This document shows, piece after piece, positions 1 to 13,600 of a DNA stretch of 64,000 nt. The stretch comes from Acridotheres tristis (taxonomy: Eukaryota; Chordata; Aves; Passeriformes; Sturnidae). A model generated the notes under the pieces. The model saw nothing but the letters and a program-made list of their open reading frames with translations, searched no databases and was not told where the DNA came from. Numbering within the stretch: the stretch's first letter is position 1; the number at the start of each line of letters is the position of its first letter. The position numbers and the translations under genes are program-made. The stretch covers positions 1,760,001 through 1,824,000 of the forward strand of contig CM072891.1 of assembly GCA_037013685.1 (NCBI GenBank). The letters run 5' to 3'.

Positions 1-3000
1 TCAATAGAGAAGGGAAAAAATGTGAAAAGAAGCAAGAAATATTAGTTTGTTTCTGATGATTTCAGTAAAACCCTTTCTAAAAAAATGAAACAACTTTCAT
101 AGAACACTACCACTTTGTGTGATTAAAAGTAATGGAATCTGGACTTCAGCACAAATATTTCTTGCTCTAATTAGTTTTTCTGGTTTTACTCAAAAATTAA
201 ATTTTTATAGTATTATTACACGGTCATATGAAACCAGCAAGTTACACCTCGAATAGTATTCTGGCTCTAGAAAAAATATTCAGAGCACCAGACCCATTCA
301 GCTCTTTCAGTCACAAGGAGCTGACCAGAGCTGGGGTCATAATTTGTGACTCAAATGCTGGCTACAGGCTAGCAGCCTGGCACCTAGGAACAAATGATTG
401 CCCTGGTATGGAACTTAAGAAGTCTGCTATTGTTCACAGTTATGCAGGACACACTGCGTGTGGTGAAGTCCATCTCCTTATGCAGAGTAGAAAGCATTTG
501 GAAGGTGCTGGGTGCCCAATACATCAACATGCACCTGACAGGAATCCAAGGCTGGAGATGTTGAACTGCTTTTCTTTGAACTGTCCAGCAGCACTCGAGC
601 CGTTGTTCTGGCAATTTACTATAGTACATTTCCCTGTATTCTTTTGAAAATACTAAAATCTTGCTCGTCAGTACTATTTCTAATTGTGATAGTGAAATTG
701 CTAGCACAGACATTTGTTGCTAATGAGCAAAACCAGTACTGACGTTTGTCAATGAAAACAGATGTAAAGAATGTTAAAATTATTATTTTGGATATTTTAA
801 TATTATTTTTATACTAAATTTTCAAGAGTACTTTGAGAAGGTATTAGAAGCTGACAATGTGCAGATTATACAGGCAAACAAAACACCTTTAATCTCAGCT
901 ACAGTTCAAACACTGGTCAAAAACCAGATGTTACAGATGAGAAAAAAATCTCACAGAATACTGAACTCCCTCCACAGTGATACTTAGGAGCCATAAAAAC
1001 CACCTTCTCTGCAGTATTAAATACCAACAAGGATTTGTACTCGTGAATACTATAATCTGATTTATTGGGCAAAGGGAGTTTTATCAATTGATGTATAATT
1101 TGCTTCACTGAGAGGCTGATATATTTCACTGGCATTTGATTTTACAGGCCAAAATATTTAACACAACTTCATTAAAAATGAACAGTTTAGCAAACTTTTC
1201 TGCAATTCCTGTTAAAGTTCAGTAGTCTTTCTCATAAAACTACAAGAAAACAAAACTATAAACCAAAATCTTCAGAAATCTTAGTATCATAAAATAGAGG
1301 CATTAAAGTAGTTTTAATCATAGCTTAATAATTTTCTAATTATGAATTGTCATCACAGAAGAATAAGACATCGTATTTACAGGATAATTTTTAATAATTC
1401 ATTTAAGAGTGAAATAAGACCATTTGGTTTTAGCAAAAAGAATCATTCACATTTGTCCATGGAAGTAGTAATACACAGCATTTTATGAACACTATCATAT
1501 TTTATTTAATGTTTTTAATGGGTGAACTTTCAAAGATTGGACCTTCCCAAGCAAAGTGTGAGTAGATGGAGTTAATATAACCTTCAATCACCAAATGAAG
1601 ATCTGCAAATGTAAAGCCTGATCATCTCCTCACTCCCCTACTAAACAAGAGTCTTCACTGATAATTTATAAAGCAAGCAAGGGTGGTTCATGTCATAGAA
1701 GCTCATCAACAATGAAAAGTCACACATGATTTAGATTAAAATTTCAGGCTGGCAGTGTCAAAATTTATCAACACAAGATCAATTGACTAGAAGTTTGGGC
1801 TTTCTGCCCTGCCAATTCCTAAACTTGAAGAGAAAATTACAGTAATTTAAAAGCTTTAGATACAAAGGTCTAGATTGAACTATAGGCTAACCTAAACCTA
1901 CTACATTTGTTTCCAAGTAATATCACTTTACAAAGTGTTAATGAAGAACTACTTCAAAACAGATATTAAGTAGGATATCCTAATAAATGAACACTTGACT
2001 GAGCATGAAAGCTTTTTCTACTTGTGGGAGCTCAAAATCCTTCATAAGTCTTGTAGCTCTTTCTCTGCTGTTGTAATCAAACATTTTCTTAGGGCTGTAG
2101 AGAAAGTGATGTGGCTTCTGAAAGACAGATTGAGGCTACAGGGTTAATTAAATAAACACCTGGTAATCTACACTGTTAGCTTGCTCAGAATACGTGTAGA
2201 TTTTGGTGCTTCTTTAACACTTGCACAGCATAGACCACTCCTATTTGGAAGCTGTACATAGCTACAACACTCAAAAATCTCTGCAGTAGCTGATGCTGCC
2301 TGGAGACCAATTTCAGAATCTCCAATGAGAATATAAAATGAAGTCTGAGCTATCAGTGTGGTCAGGCAACTAGACAATATTTTATTACAGGAGAGCATAT
2401 CAATACACAAAGCACTTTCTTCACTGTAAATATGATTTTCAAACCTTAGTGAAAATACATTCAGACTATTATAGAAAAAGATACAAATTCTGTAGACCCT
2501 TACTGTTTACAAATGCCCTCTATTCCTTTAAAATTTATCATCCCTTCCCTTTTCTTATTGTGAGAAAGAAGACATGCACGCCTTTTTTTTTTTTTTCAAA
2601 TGACTGCATTCAATGAAATTTTAAACACTGGATCTTAAAATATCATTCATACAACTATAGACAGATCTCATTAATCTATTTTGACAAACTTACAATATAT
2701 TAATAAATTTTCTTCATCTCTTGTTGTCTTTAACTTATCTTACAGTTTGGCTTTCCTATAAAAATGCCCTGACAGGGAGAGACTGTTTTAGTTTTGCTTT
2801 AAAATCATTGACCACAAGAGTTAAGTTAGAAAGGCGGGTCATATTTCAAATAATGACATAATCTTGGCTTTTGTGCCATGTTCGGAGATATCTTTTACAT
2901 GTGACGTACCTATGGAAATATATATTAAACTTCCTTTCTCCTTCTCCACTTTTTTTCACACACATAGATGTACTCTCTGTTTACCTGAAAGCAATGTTCT

Positions 3001-3400
3001 AACAAATTTAAATTTATATTACTCAGAAAACAATTGGTGATCATATGTTGGTTTGGCTTTTTTTTCTTCCAGACTCTAGATCCATAGATTTGACCTTTGG
3101 TTAAAATGTTATGCTTTTCTCTGGGAGACTGATGCAAAATAAAGCCGTTTTCTTTTCTTATTTTTTTCTTCTTGATATGACTTTCTCCCTTGAAACCATT
3201 AACACTATGCTATTTATTTATCTAGACTCCTCAGGTTATTTATTGGTAATAAGCATTAAATATTTCTCAGACGATCTTTATTTGATATAAATCTGCAGCT
3301 GTATTAGTTTCATTGGTGTTCTGTCAGTGTACCCCAGCAGAAGTTATAAAGCACAATATTTAATTATAAGAGCATGCTCGAGAAGTAATAAGCACCTCAT
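1..3400. other. AT-rich unique noncoding DNA
   Basis: I see no gene here. The block is AT-rich with scattered stops in all frames. One 139-codon open frame (228-647, + strand) lies in a patch that is less AT-rich than its surroundings; it has no domain I recognise, no start context of note and no splice or polyadenylation context, so I do not call it a gene. A T-run sits near 2582-2596. The rest holds nothing I can name. Confidence 0.7.
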
Positions 3401-3404
3401 CAAA

Positions 3405-3500
3405 AGCCCTCAAGGTCTTTCATAAACATTAACTGAACAAGATTTATTTCACCAATGTGTGGTAGACAAGCATTATTAGATTCCCTGGTGTTTTCTTTAT
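3405..3500 (+). repeat. possible ancient MIR-like SINE core
   Basis: The order of words resembles the central part of the MIR SINE: a CTTTCATAAACATTAACTGA segment, then TTTATTTCACCA, then GTGTGGTAGACAAGCATTATTAG. In MIR these correspond to the stretches usually read as CTTTACATnnATTAACTCA, TTTAATCCTCACAACAACC and GTGAGGTAGGTACTATTATTAT. Divergence is high, as expected for an amniote-age SINE in a bird. The match is from memory of the consensus and could be chance in AT-rich sequence. Confidence 0.35.
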
Positions 3501-3830
3501 CAAAAATTTGAAGTTGTTATGTTTATAAACTGTTTCAAAGGAAGGGAACTACATTTTAGAGAAAGTGGATAATTAAATGTTGTCTTAAATAGCATTTCTA
3601 AAATGATTACTGAAGTTAACAGGAAACTTCACTCTATTTTAACTTGTCCCAACCAGCACAAACTTCCACACGACCACCAACCAAATTGCAGAGGTTGATG
3701 AAGAAAGTTCAGCCAAATTTTAAAAAATTGCAGCCAACTGCTTTTTAGATCCTTGATCAGATTCATTGCATTGACCCAGAGATATATGGAGGCTGTAAAG
3801 ACATAAACCACTGACTGAATGAGAAGTTAT

Positions 3831-3873
3831 GTGGTGTGTGGGTGTGTGGGGGGGTGTGTGTGGGGGTGTGTGT
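3831..3873. repeat. G/T-rich simple repeat (TGTGGG-type)
   Basis: An imperfect run of GTGTGTGGG units with one G7 stretch. It is purine/pyrimidine-alternating and G-rich on the + strand, and likely length-variable. No flanking gene context. Confidence 0.85.
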
Positions 3874-4268
3874 AAAGCTGGCAGGGGTTTTATAAACATA
3901 TTTTAAAAGAATTATTTTGAAGATCTCTACTTAAATTTCAGTTGGATTACTAACAGAAGTCTGTGATCTTTGTGGCCCTTTCATAAACCAGGAGGGATGA
4001 AAAAGTCCTGTATCATGTCTAAAAATATGCTACCTATTTAGAAGTACTTCCATTTTTACCACAAGTCATCTTGATAGTAAGTTAAGATTGCAAGGTTGCA
4101 AGACCAGTTTTTATATCATCAAATGTGCTTCTTTATCTACCTTTTCAGGTTGCTTTGAAGATCAATTTTCTGCCTATCTCACTATCTATGTCTTCATATC
4201 AAACTACTAGTTCCTTATAGTCAATATTTCATCCTGAATAATCTCCATTATATTATCTCTACATCTAT

Positions 4269-4284
4269 ACACACACACACACAC
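4269..4284. repeat. (AC)8 microsatellite
   Basis: Sixteen bases of perfect AC alternation, followed by an imperfect GTATACATATAT stretch. Confidence 0.9.
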
Positions 4285-4635
4285 GTATACATATATTTCA
4301 TTTCCTCACTCTAATACTTTTTTCTGCCTAATTCACAAACCACCAATACAATAATCCAATCCTCTCCTCTCTAAGAAAATAATGTTAATTTACTAACGAA
4401 CCTCCTCCTTGGTCAGTTGGCCCATTTAATCCAACGTTTGCAAATGTAGACTCGTATTTCATATCTGTCTTGTTTTCAAATAAAAAAAAAAAAAGATGGC
4501 ATTTTAAATATCTCTATCTTGTCTGTCTTGCTCGTATGGCATACTGATTGTCTGTATCTCTCACATACTCTAGTTTCCTCTATCACTATTTTTCTCAAAT
4601 AATATATCTCTGTTCCTGTTCACTCCTGGTCTTCT

Positions 4636-4729
4636 GGAGAAAAGAAAAAGAAAAAAGAAAGAAAAAGAAAAGGAATAGGAAAAAGAAAAAGGCAAAGAAA
4701 AAAAAAAAAAAAAAAAAAACAGAAAAAAA
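4636..4729 (+). repeat. purine tract (GAAAAA)n ending in A22
   Basis: About 90 bases of almost pure A/G on the + strand, ending in 22 consecutive A at 4698-4719. Lysine-rich and phenylalanine-rich open frames on the two strands here are products of the tract, not genes. The end could be the poly(A) tail of an old retroposed sequence, but I see no recognisable element upstream. Confidence 0.85.
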
Positions 4730-6188
4730 TTATTTTCCAAAGCAGAACAGAAAAGGCTGTGAAACATCCTGTTTTCTCCCTTAATGGCATAAAATGAGTC
4801 TGTCCACTGAGATGCCTATCCCTTCTCCCTCACCAAACCATGGCTTTCCAATAGCTTAACTTTATGGATTCCACTCTGAACATATGACTATCATTCTTGG
4901 TAAAGAAAATCCACAATTTGAGGCAACAGGCTATTACATTTGGTCAGTGAAACAGACTGAATGTGTTTTTTGGCATGGCTTGTTTATAACCTAATTTTCT
5001 CTCATTACTTTATAAAGGTGACCTTGTTTTAAAGCTTTTACCACCTGACATTATAAAAGTGAAATTCTTTTCAAATTTCCTCTGTTAATGTGTTCCTGCT
5101 CTGAAACACATGCAAGATACCATTAATATTCTTCCCACAAAATACATGCTAATTTGCTTGCAGTGAAGATAGAAAGCATTTCATTACATATCACAAACTT
5201 CATTTATGTGGAATGAGTCACCAGGCCTTCTGAAAAGCCAAATGAGTACCTAATCTCTAATGCTGCCTTCAGCTATAACATCAATCCTCCCTGGTTCCAC
5301 TCATCTTTTATCAGCTATTCAGTTTCTAAAATTTTCCATTCTGTTACAAAATTTTGTTGTTCATCTGTCAAAACAGCTTTATGGATTTTCAATATTAAAG
5401 CATCAGGGAAAAAAAGCCCACAGAAGTATACTATTTTTTTATTAGAGAAAATGGAATCAGTGTAACAAAAATTATTATATCTGTTTTATACAATTTTTAA
5501 CACAACTGATTTTATAAAAGTTATACTGCTGATAATAAACTCTGGGATACTAATAATAGGTATTATTTTCTGACTTGTTATCTTCTGCAGAAGACATACT
5601 GTAAGACTTATATGATACACACAAATATATATATATACATATATGGTAAATGATTTACACAAAATATGAGTGATCTATAAGGTCTAACTTTGCTTATAAA
5701 TTAACAGAAGCTACCATCTGTAAGTTGTTGTACAATTGAAAACAGGTGCCTGAGACCATGCAAATGGAAAGCCTAAAATGTATAAGAAATTATTTTGGGA
5801 CTGGTCAAATTGATCATTAACAATATTTTGGCAAATAGGTTACTAAATGACCAAAACAATCCATGGTGACTTAAAATTAACTGTGTATTTTGATTCAAGC
5901 TCCCTGCATAAGCTGAAAAATAGCCACCTGAAAAGGAGGAAAACAAATTTCACTGTGAAATCAAGAACTATTCCATCTTTCCTGCAGCAAGCTCAATGAC
6001 AGGGTGGGCTCATCCAAGAACTCAGATTCTGTTCTTCTGTTTCCTAAAAGGACTTTAACTCGTATTGTCAAACTTTCAAGTTTCTGACCTATTGGCTAAA
6101 ACCTATAAAAGAAGTGAAAGAAAAAGGAAAAGGAAAGGAATTGGAACTCACATGTCCAGAACTATAATTCTCCTGAATAGAAGGATAT

Positions 6189-6251
6189 AAAATCACAGAA
6201 TCAAAAAAATAGTTGAGATAAGAAGGGACCTCTCAAGAATATCTGGTCATT
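6189..6251 (-). repeat. CR1 LINE 3'-end fragment
   Basis: The + strand starts with AATCACAGAATC and continues TAGTTGAGATAAGAAGGGACCTCTCAAGAATATCTGGTC. This is the reverse complement of the avian CR1 3' end (usually GGTTGGAAGGGACC...GATCATCTGGTCC). Only the extreme 3' tip is clear. It is diverged and 5'-truncated, as most avian CR1 copies are. Confidence 0.7.
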
Positions 6252-9200
6252 CTTTTTGGATTACTAACCAGGTTAAATTTTTGCATGGATGGCCTGTGAA
6301 TATCTTGCACCCCAATGTATTATAAAATGCACACAGGAGACCAAATTTGTTTTCACACTGGCAGAAAGGGGTCTCCTAAATCTAATTCCCAGTCCACTGA
6401 CCTAACCAGAGAAAGAACCATCCTCTTCTACCTGATCCATAAAGGCTTTGTCTTCTAATTTTACCTACATTAAAAATAAAGACTAGTACCTTCCATTAGA
6501 GCTAAATATTGCTATTTGATAATACATAGGTCACATATTCATTTCAGTAAACAATATAAACATACCAATAAAATGCTTGTTTCTGTTAGATGTAAACTAC
6601 TACAGCAATTTTTCAGCTGTTTTTCACATTAAAAAAAATACAGCAGACCCCCCTAGGGTGTGCTGGTCTAGATGAGTTTAAAAAAAATCAGTCACTGCAG
6701 AATCGAGAGAAAATATAATGAGAAATTGAGAGAAGAAATGATCTTGTATAACCACAAAGAAACCATTGAGGGAAAAACATGGAGAGAAATAACAGCTCTA
6801 AAACCCTTTCCTTATTTTTTTCTTCCATAATGTCATACATATATGCAATATGCATCATATTTAATTTTATTATTGGCAAAGAGTGTCTAAGGCGTATAGG
6901 ATGCATAGCCTTTTGACTCTCCTGTGACTTCTTGTTAAAAGGGACAGACATATCTGCTAAAAGCCGAGGTGTAAGAATGGGCAGGTTGCCTTCTTTTAAT
7001 TTTCTCTACCAAAGGGCACTGCTAGTGTAAACTTGGATTTTAGGCCATCCTTTTAGGTAGCCCAGCTGCCTTCATGCTATGCACAAGGTGAAGAGATAAG
7101 TGTTAGGAAGGGGCAGGCTGAGAAACTATCTCCCCTCTGTGCTCAGATTATGAGGACACCATGGAACACTGGTGACCTCTTAGCTACAGCAGAAGTACAG
7201 ACACCCTTGTGGTGTTCATTTCTGCCAGACCCAGGGCACAGGTCTATCAAGATAATGACAGTACGTCTGGCATTCCTGCCAATCATGCTGTCAAAGACAA
7301 AGAAGATACCTGCCTAGGGCAACAAACAAACAGCAGCAACATATCCATGCTGTTTATTTTGCCCATGTTTGAGTGTGTTGACAACAGAGTTGGGAATTAG
7401 CAGAGGCCACCAGCCACAATCTTTTATCCACTCCAGAGTTCCTCTGCCACTGTATTCCAGCTACACTCTTGTTCTCTCCCTCTTGTGACAGGACTCCAGA
7501 AATTTGTTGTTTTTAAGAGTACTTCTCCTATTCAGTTGCCTAGTTTCTCCAAGTACATTTTTGGCTGAAGTTTCAGAGAGGGCCATCATTCTTACACAGT
7601 ATTTTACCCTGCTATATGTAATTAAATACACAGAATTAATGTGTGAGAGCTGACATATGGCTTTACTAGAGAGTGGGGAAATACCATAGAACTAGAGTGG
7701 CAAATCATGACTTTCTTACTCTCATATTTTTAGGTGAGGTATTCATACTCTTGAGAATATGACTGTATTACCAAAGTCTACAATACTAAATATTTTGCAG
7801 TATTCTTTGGACGTTCTGACATAATGTTTTGCTTACCACCTGGGAGTACTTGCTGATGAACTTGCAGCAATTCCATGGAGTCAAGACAAACTCCCTAACG
7901 TGTATATGCAGTAGCAGAACAATGAGGAATGCATGCTAAGTGTGCTTCACAGGCTAATGGCACATGTCAAATGAGCACTTGCTGAAAGTTACAGAAGAGT
8001 AAAAGGGTGTATTAGAAAAGTTTAACTTTCTTAGCTTTTAAAGGGTATGCAGACATTTCCTCTTATTTCTGATTGGTAACAGCCTGTAAGAACATATTGA
8101 GTGAGAAAATGCTTTTCTAAGAGCATTAGCATTTAAAGAGTCTTTATTGATGATTTGAAGCAGTGCAAGTGGTATATTACCCTCTAAAAGTCTTGTTGCT
8201 GGTTGCTATTTTTAAACTAATGTATTGATAATCAAGAAGAAAAACTGTGTTTTGATTTAAAGACTATAATCGTTCTTTTGTGTCAGTCAACTGCATTAAG
8301 ATCATTTCGTTTTCAATTATCGTCTTTCATTGAGCACCATTATCACTCATCAGCCCCTGAACAAATATCTCACTGTCCATCTTCTCAAGCAAGTACTATA
8401 ATTACTCAATAACTGCAATATTGATTCTGGAAAACCTGAGTCTTACTGGCTGGCATACCAAGTTACTAACTCAGAATTACAACAACTGAGGAGAGGTTTC
8501 TCTAGTGTAGTTCTAAGCAAGAGGTCACTCCAATTAAATTTAAAACTTTAGCTCCTTATTTGATGCCTAGTGTTGTGTTCTTTAATCAGATTTAAAATCA
8601 TATGAACTGAAAGCCTACAGCTTTGTAAAGTTTTGCTGGAGGCCTGCAAAGCTTGACATAAGCAAAAGCCTATCAGATGTTGCACAGCCTTTTCAGACCA
8701 CATCTCCAAGGTACTACCAAGACATCATATTGTGAAATATCAAATCTATGAAGAGGCAGCCCAGCGCAGGGCATCATACAGTCATGCCCAATACATAGGC
8801 AATGCTTTCAGCTTGTCAATTACAAACCTGTTTTCTCACTCTTGCTTCACTGAACTTTATCCTCCTTGCAATGCTTCCAATGGCAAGCTAACTGCACAAA
8901 CCACATCTCTAAAATGAAAAATAATTTATTCAGCATTTGCATGTGGTAGGCCACAGAATCCATTTTTGAAAAGTCTCGCTGAGAGGCTCATACACTTTTG
9001 CCAGATATTGTCTTGTAAATTAAAAGATCATACCAAAGGATGTCTGTGAATCTGACTTTGTAGATTTACTGCAACTGGAGAACTGTAATGCATGCCAGAC
9101 AGACTTGGAGACTTGCACCCTCTCCAGCAAATTCATGATAAAGGATGTTTAACACCTGAACCATGCTATTTAGAAGCTGCCTTTACTGGATAAATTCCTT

Positions 9201-10540
9201 TCTGATTTTTGTTTCTCTGAATGGGCCAAAGAGCTGTTGATTGCTAGCAGTAACACAATAAAATATTTGTATGCAGAAACAATGTGTGGGACAAATGGGA
9301 GCTACCTGAAATAATTTCTCTTTAAAACCTATGGGCTGCTGCCATGTAACTTGTGCATATGGGGAGGTAGAAAATTTTAATTCTGTTTTGTAGGAAAGAT
9401 TCAACAGTCATTGATCTGGTTATCACTGATTTAAATGCCAGGTTGATTGTTCCAGAGTTTTCACTGTTTCTCTTTTTTTCCTTGTCCCTAGCTCCCTACA
9501 CACTGCTCCCCCTCACAAACTGGCATTTGCCATCAATATGCATTAAGAACAGCTGACCCTCAGAATCATTTTGTCTATCCTGGATGCCATTATTCTTAAA
9601 GGCAATGACAACATATTTAGCATGACTACAGAAGCTCTGAGAATGCACACTGGAGTGAACAAATCAGTACTGTAATCTCAGTTCATTATTTTCATACAGC
9701 AAATTCTGTAACACTGTGCCACAACAAAACTGACTCATCACAGACACAGTCAATCTTAAGACACTCACCTGCTCTGGAGGAGTTTGCATTTGGGAACCAT
9801 CACAAAAGTCCCATAACTATTATACCTACCAGAAGTATGTTTTAGTATCAGTAGGACATGTTGAGTGATGGACACCACTCACTTTGGCCACAGCTCTATA
9901 TTTAATCATGCCTGAGACCTCTTCTGAGTGGTTATAGCTAATTGAAATGGAGTAATGATAGTCTTATTTTACTTCATTTCTTTTTTTCCTCAATGTGCCT
10001 TACATAATAGTTACCAATAAGGAACTTGAATACTACTTGTACTCTCCTTCTGCCTCACTTTATTTGGATCCTACTGATGTTTTTCAAAGGTTTCTAGGGA
10101 CCTGTATAAATGTGTGCTCTGCAAATTTTGCTGCTGCTGCAAATTATAAACAAGTGTATACAGTCATGTCCCCAGTGCTTCCAATTGCATCTTGGAAATT
10201 ATCTAATATTTGATAATGTTGCTGTTATAATGTCACACTCGTGTTACAAATTTAGAAATTAGAAAGAAGCTTATTTCTGTAGTTATTAAAAAGTTACGTC
10301 TATAAAATCAGGTTCAAATTCAGCTCTTTAGAGCACTGAAATAGATTGTAGAACATTTTAAGTAATAGTATCAGTAGAAGAAATAATCTATAATAGTTGA
10401 ATACAGAGGACAAAAACTGAATTTCCAGTTAATTCCAGAAGGTTTCCAGATGAGAAGTTCGTCTTCATAGGACAGCTACCATTGGGGAATCTTATAGCAC
10501 TGACAGAAACTTATACAAGCAGAATTCGTGCCTAGACTAC
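6252..10540. other. unique noncoding DNA
   Basis: No gene or repeat I can name. The part from about 6960 to 7620 is less AT-rich and contains a 63-codon open frame with no recognisable content. The remainder is AT-rich with chance open frames up to 87 codons. Confidence 0.65.
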
Positions 10541-10605
10541 AGATTTGAACCAGCCTGGGCCCAGGCTTTCCACTAGCTTATTTGCTTCACCATGGCAATA
10601 TGAAA
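10541..10605 (+). repeat. possible ancient SINE 3' part (MIR-like)
   Basis: The words CAGATTTGAACC, GGGCCCAGGCTTTCCA and GCTTCACCATGGCAATA follow the order of the MIR 3' half (GGGATTTGAACCCAGG, then a TCTGACTCCA region, then CTTAACCACTATGCTATA). Short and degraded, so this is a weak call from memory of the consensus. Confidence 0.25.
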
Positions 10606-13600
10606 CTTCTACATTTCAGAAGACTCCAGCTCAGCATCTTGAGAAGCTCCCTTCTAGGAAAGTCAGACCTTACTCTGCTATCAGTATGAACTCACCATTG
10701 TGAGCCACAGCCAAGAACCAGGACAAAAAGTTATTCCCTGCTTCTTCTTGCCATTAATCACCACCTTCCCGCTGAGTCTGAGCTGCTCTGATCTTCCTTT
10801 ACTGTCCTGGAAAGCAGCAGCTGTTGGCTCCACCTCCCACTTGAGCCAAATCTCTCTCCATGTAGCCACCTGGAGAAAGGAGAGGAAGACTAAGTTTTGT
10901 CTATACCATTAACTGAGAAGATGCAATTAAGGGTACTTATCCCGAAGGAGAGTAGTGGTTCACCACCTGAGTTGTCTGTTCAGTGCCTACCATGCAGTAG
11001 ATAACGGCCTAGAGCTTTTCTCCCCCATAAAACCAAGGCAAAAGGCCAAGTTTGGTGGGATTTTGGGTTTTCTTTTTTCATTTTAAGTCGGGAATAGGTG
11101 CTGTTAGATTCTGCTTTCTAATGAGAAAAACAGCATGATTTCTGTACTCTGCTGCAGTAGCATAACAGTAGTAAGATGTTCACATGTAAAGTGGCCTCTT
11201 ATGTATGTATTAGGTCCTTTCACATTCTGCCAAAAACAGTAGCCAAAAAGAAGTTATTTCAGTTCAGAAATTAATCTGGGCAATTATTATCACTAGTGCT
11301 GCAAAAGGCAAGTCTAATCCTTGTTTTTGTACTGATGACATGCATACTTAAATATACTCTAGTTTGGATGAAGTAGCAGTACACTCACTTGGCCCAGCCC
11401 CAAGGCTCTATTGGATATGGGCAGAGAAACACACTCAGCATTATTCATGATCAATTCTATTAAAATATTCTTTATTTCTTCACTTAATTCTTTTCATTTC
11501 AGATGTTTTCTCTACATTCAGTGTATAGTGAGGCAGTGTGTCATGGATGGTGTGCAATGTCTTAGAGTGTTAACACACCAACACTTGTGCAGTAAATTAC
11601 TGAATATGCATATCAGCAGCAAATCAATATTACTCCAGCTGAATTTCTTGTGGACCTTTGGAGGCAGTCTAGTTCTAAGCAGCAGCTAAACTTTTGTTAA
11701 CAGCAGAAGCTTGACAAGATTGTCCCTGATGAAAAATAATGGTCATAACTTTTGCAGGAGCCAGAATGGTCTGATTGTGAAGAGCCTGAACTCAATAAAT
11801 CCTGAAACTTATTGGCATCCACCAGTCAGGTGCAAATCTGTGAGCTCTAGCTTACAGGTTACCCTGCATGCAAAACTCATCAAGATGAAGAGGTCCTCAT
11901 CTCTCACAAGTGAAATATCTGTAGAGCTCAGAGGCTTCAAAACTAGAAAGAGTTGGAATATACTTTCTACAGGAGATGATGGCTCCTAACTCCCACCATA
12001 TTCTAGTTCAGCAGGAGCTGGGAAGAAAGCAAAATACTTCCAATGAGCCTGAGAATGAATGACTCTCATCTCCTGCTGAGCTCTTGCTCAGCTGAGAACC
12101 TTAATAAACATGATTGTTCTCCCTACCATTCAGGTGATATTAGAATTCTGTACTGTGCTGATAGGTGACTCAAACTCCTGATGAAATAAAGAGAAATATT
12201 TTAAGCTGCTTCAAAAGTCAGTGTGTCAGGTCATACATTTGTGCTAAACCAGTTTTTATTTTAATAACTCCCTAATAGATAACGATTTAAATTTTTTTCT
12301 TTCTTTTTTATCTCCGGGTATGACTTTATCAGAGAAAGTGACAAGATTTATGAATTTATGAACCTCAAAAAGCACCTTCTACTTCTGGGTAAAACTTCCA
12401 TACAAAATAGGAATTGTCTTTCTAATGTTCCATCTGATGTTCACAAACAGACTCAGAGTTGAAGGATTGTTTTCCACTTAATATCATTTACATGAAGACT
12501 AGTGGCATCAGGCTAGTGAGAGATGACAATAAGACAATAAACCATTTAAATCATAACAGGACAGAAAACTAATCCAGTGCCATATAAAATTGTTTTGTTT
12601 TTGTTCTATCAGTTTATATTGTAACTCTACCTTGTATTCGTTATCATACAATTTAATTGCTTTTCTGAATTTCCAGGGTACTTTTTGTTTATTTTTTGCT
12701 TTAATTTCTACATTCATTAACTGGCTGTGAATGTTGTTTTTGGCTTGCTGCCTCCTTCCTGCCTTAGGGAGTATTTCTTAGTGGCTAACAGTAGGTGCTG
12801 AGTCCTGAAGTGTCGATTCAGAGCAACGGAGACAGGTGGGCCGTCAGCAGGAGTAGTAAAGTGATATGCCCCCATAAATAGGAAACTGTGACAGCCTGCA
12901 GAAACAATCTATTTTTCCTTTCAAACTTCAGGCGTAACAGCTTCTAAACTCCAAAAGCCAGATTCATGCAGGAAAAAAACCCGCAATAGTTTATAAATCA
13001 ATTTCATAGCTAAAGAAATTTTCCTCTGTTGTAGTATGTAGTTATGTATGGAGGAACAGTTTAAAAGAAAGAGAACGTGGTAAGTTGCAACACATGGAAA
13101 TTCAAATGGCTGCATTTGGCAAAAGCTTTTCCCCTCAGCTGTCCCCCACTTGGAGACAATTGCAAATGACATAAGGTTTCTCCTTGGGTAAACAGACAGT
13201 GATTTAACATATATTAGATGACATCCTAGATAGGAAGAACAAACTGACACAATATTATTTTCAGTATTACTAATATTACGCTATCAGTTGAGTTTTGTAA
13301 TTTTTGAAGTCTGCAATTGTTCTAAATGAACTTTTATTCCTCCCCCTTTCTCCTAATTCACACATAACTTGCATACATTACTTAACTGTCATCAGTGCTG
13401 AAGGAGAAGAAAAAGAAGCTCCTCCATCCTGGTGGAGAACAGAGTTTGGTTTCTATTTTTTTTTAAATTGAGTGTTTAAAGACGTATTTAATATTTTCAG
13501 TATCTTTAAAAATGTTGACTGTGTATTTTAAATCTTAAAATATGTTCATAATTAGGACTGTATGATTTTAATAAATGAATAGAATTTATTGGCTTTCAAA

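Larger units (their letters stand above)
3874..6188. other. AT-rich unique DNA with simple repeats
   Basis: Apart from the AC and purine repeats listed separately and a short TA-rich stretch at about 5624-5644, nothing codes here. Open frames are 60-80 codons and look like chance. An octamer ATGCAAAT occurs near 5759, which alone means little. Confidence 0.7.

Noticed and set aside
4548..4784. Lysine-rich open frame and its phenylalanine-rich mirror
   Set aside because: Translation of a purine tract and A22.
10300..10330. AGGTTCAAATTC resembling a tRNA T-arm/B box
   Set aside because: No matching A box or cloverleaf upstream.
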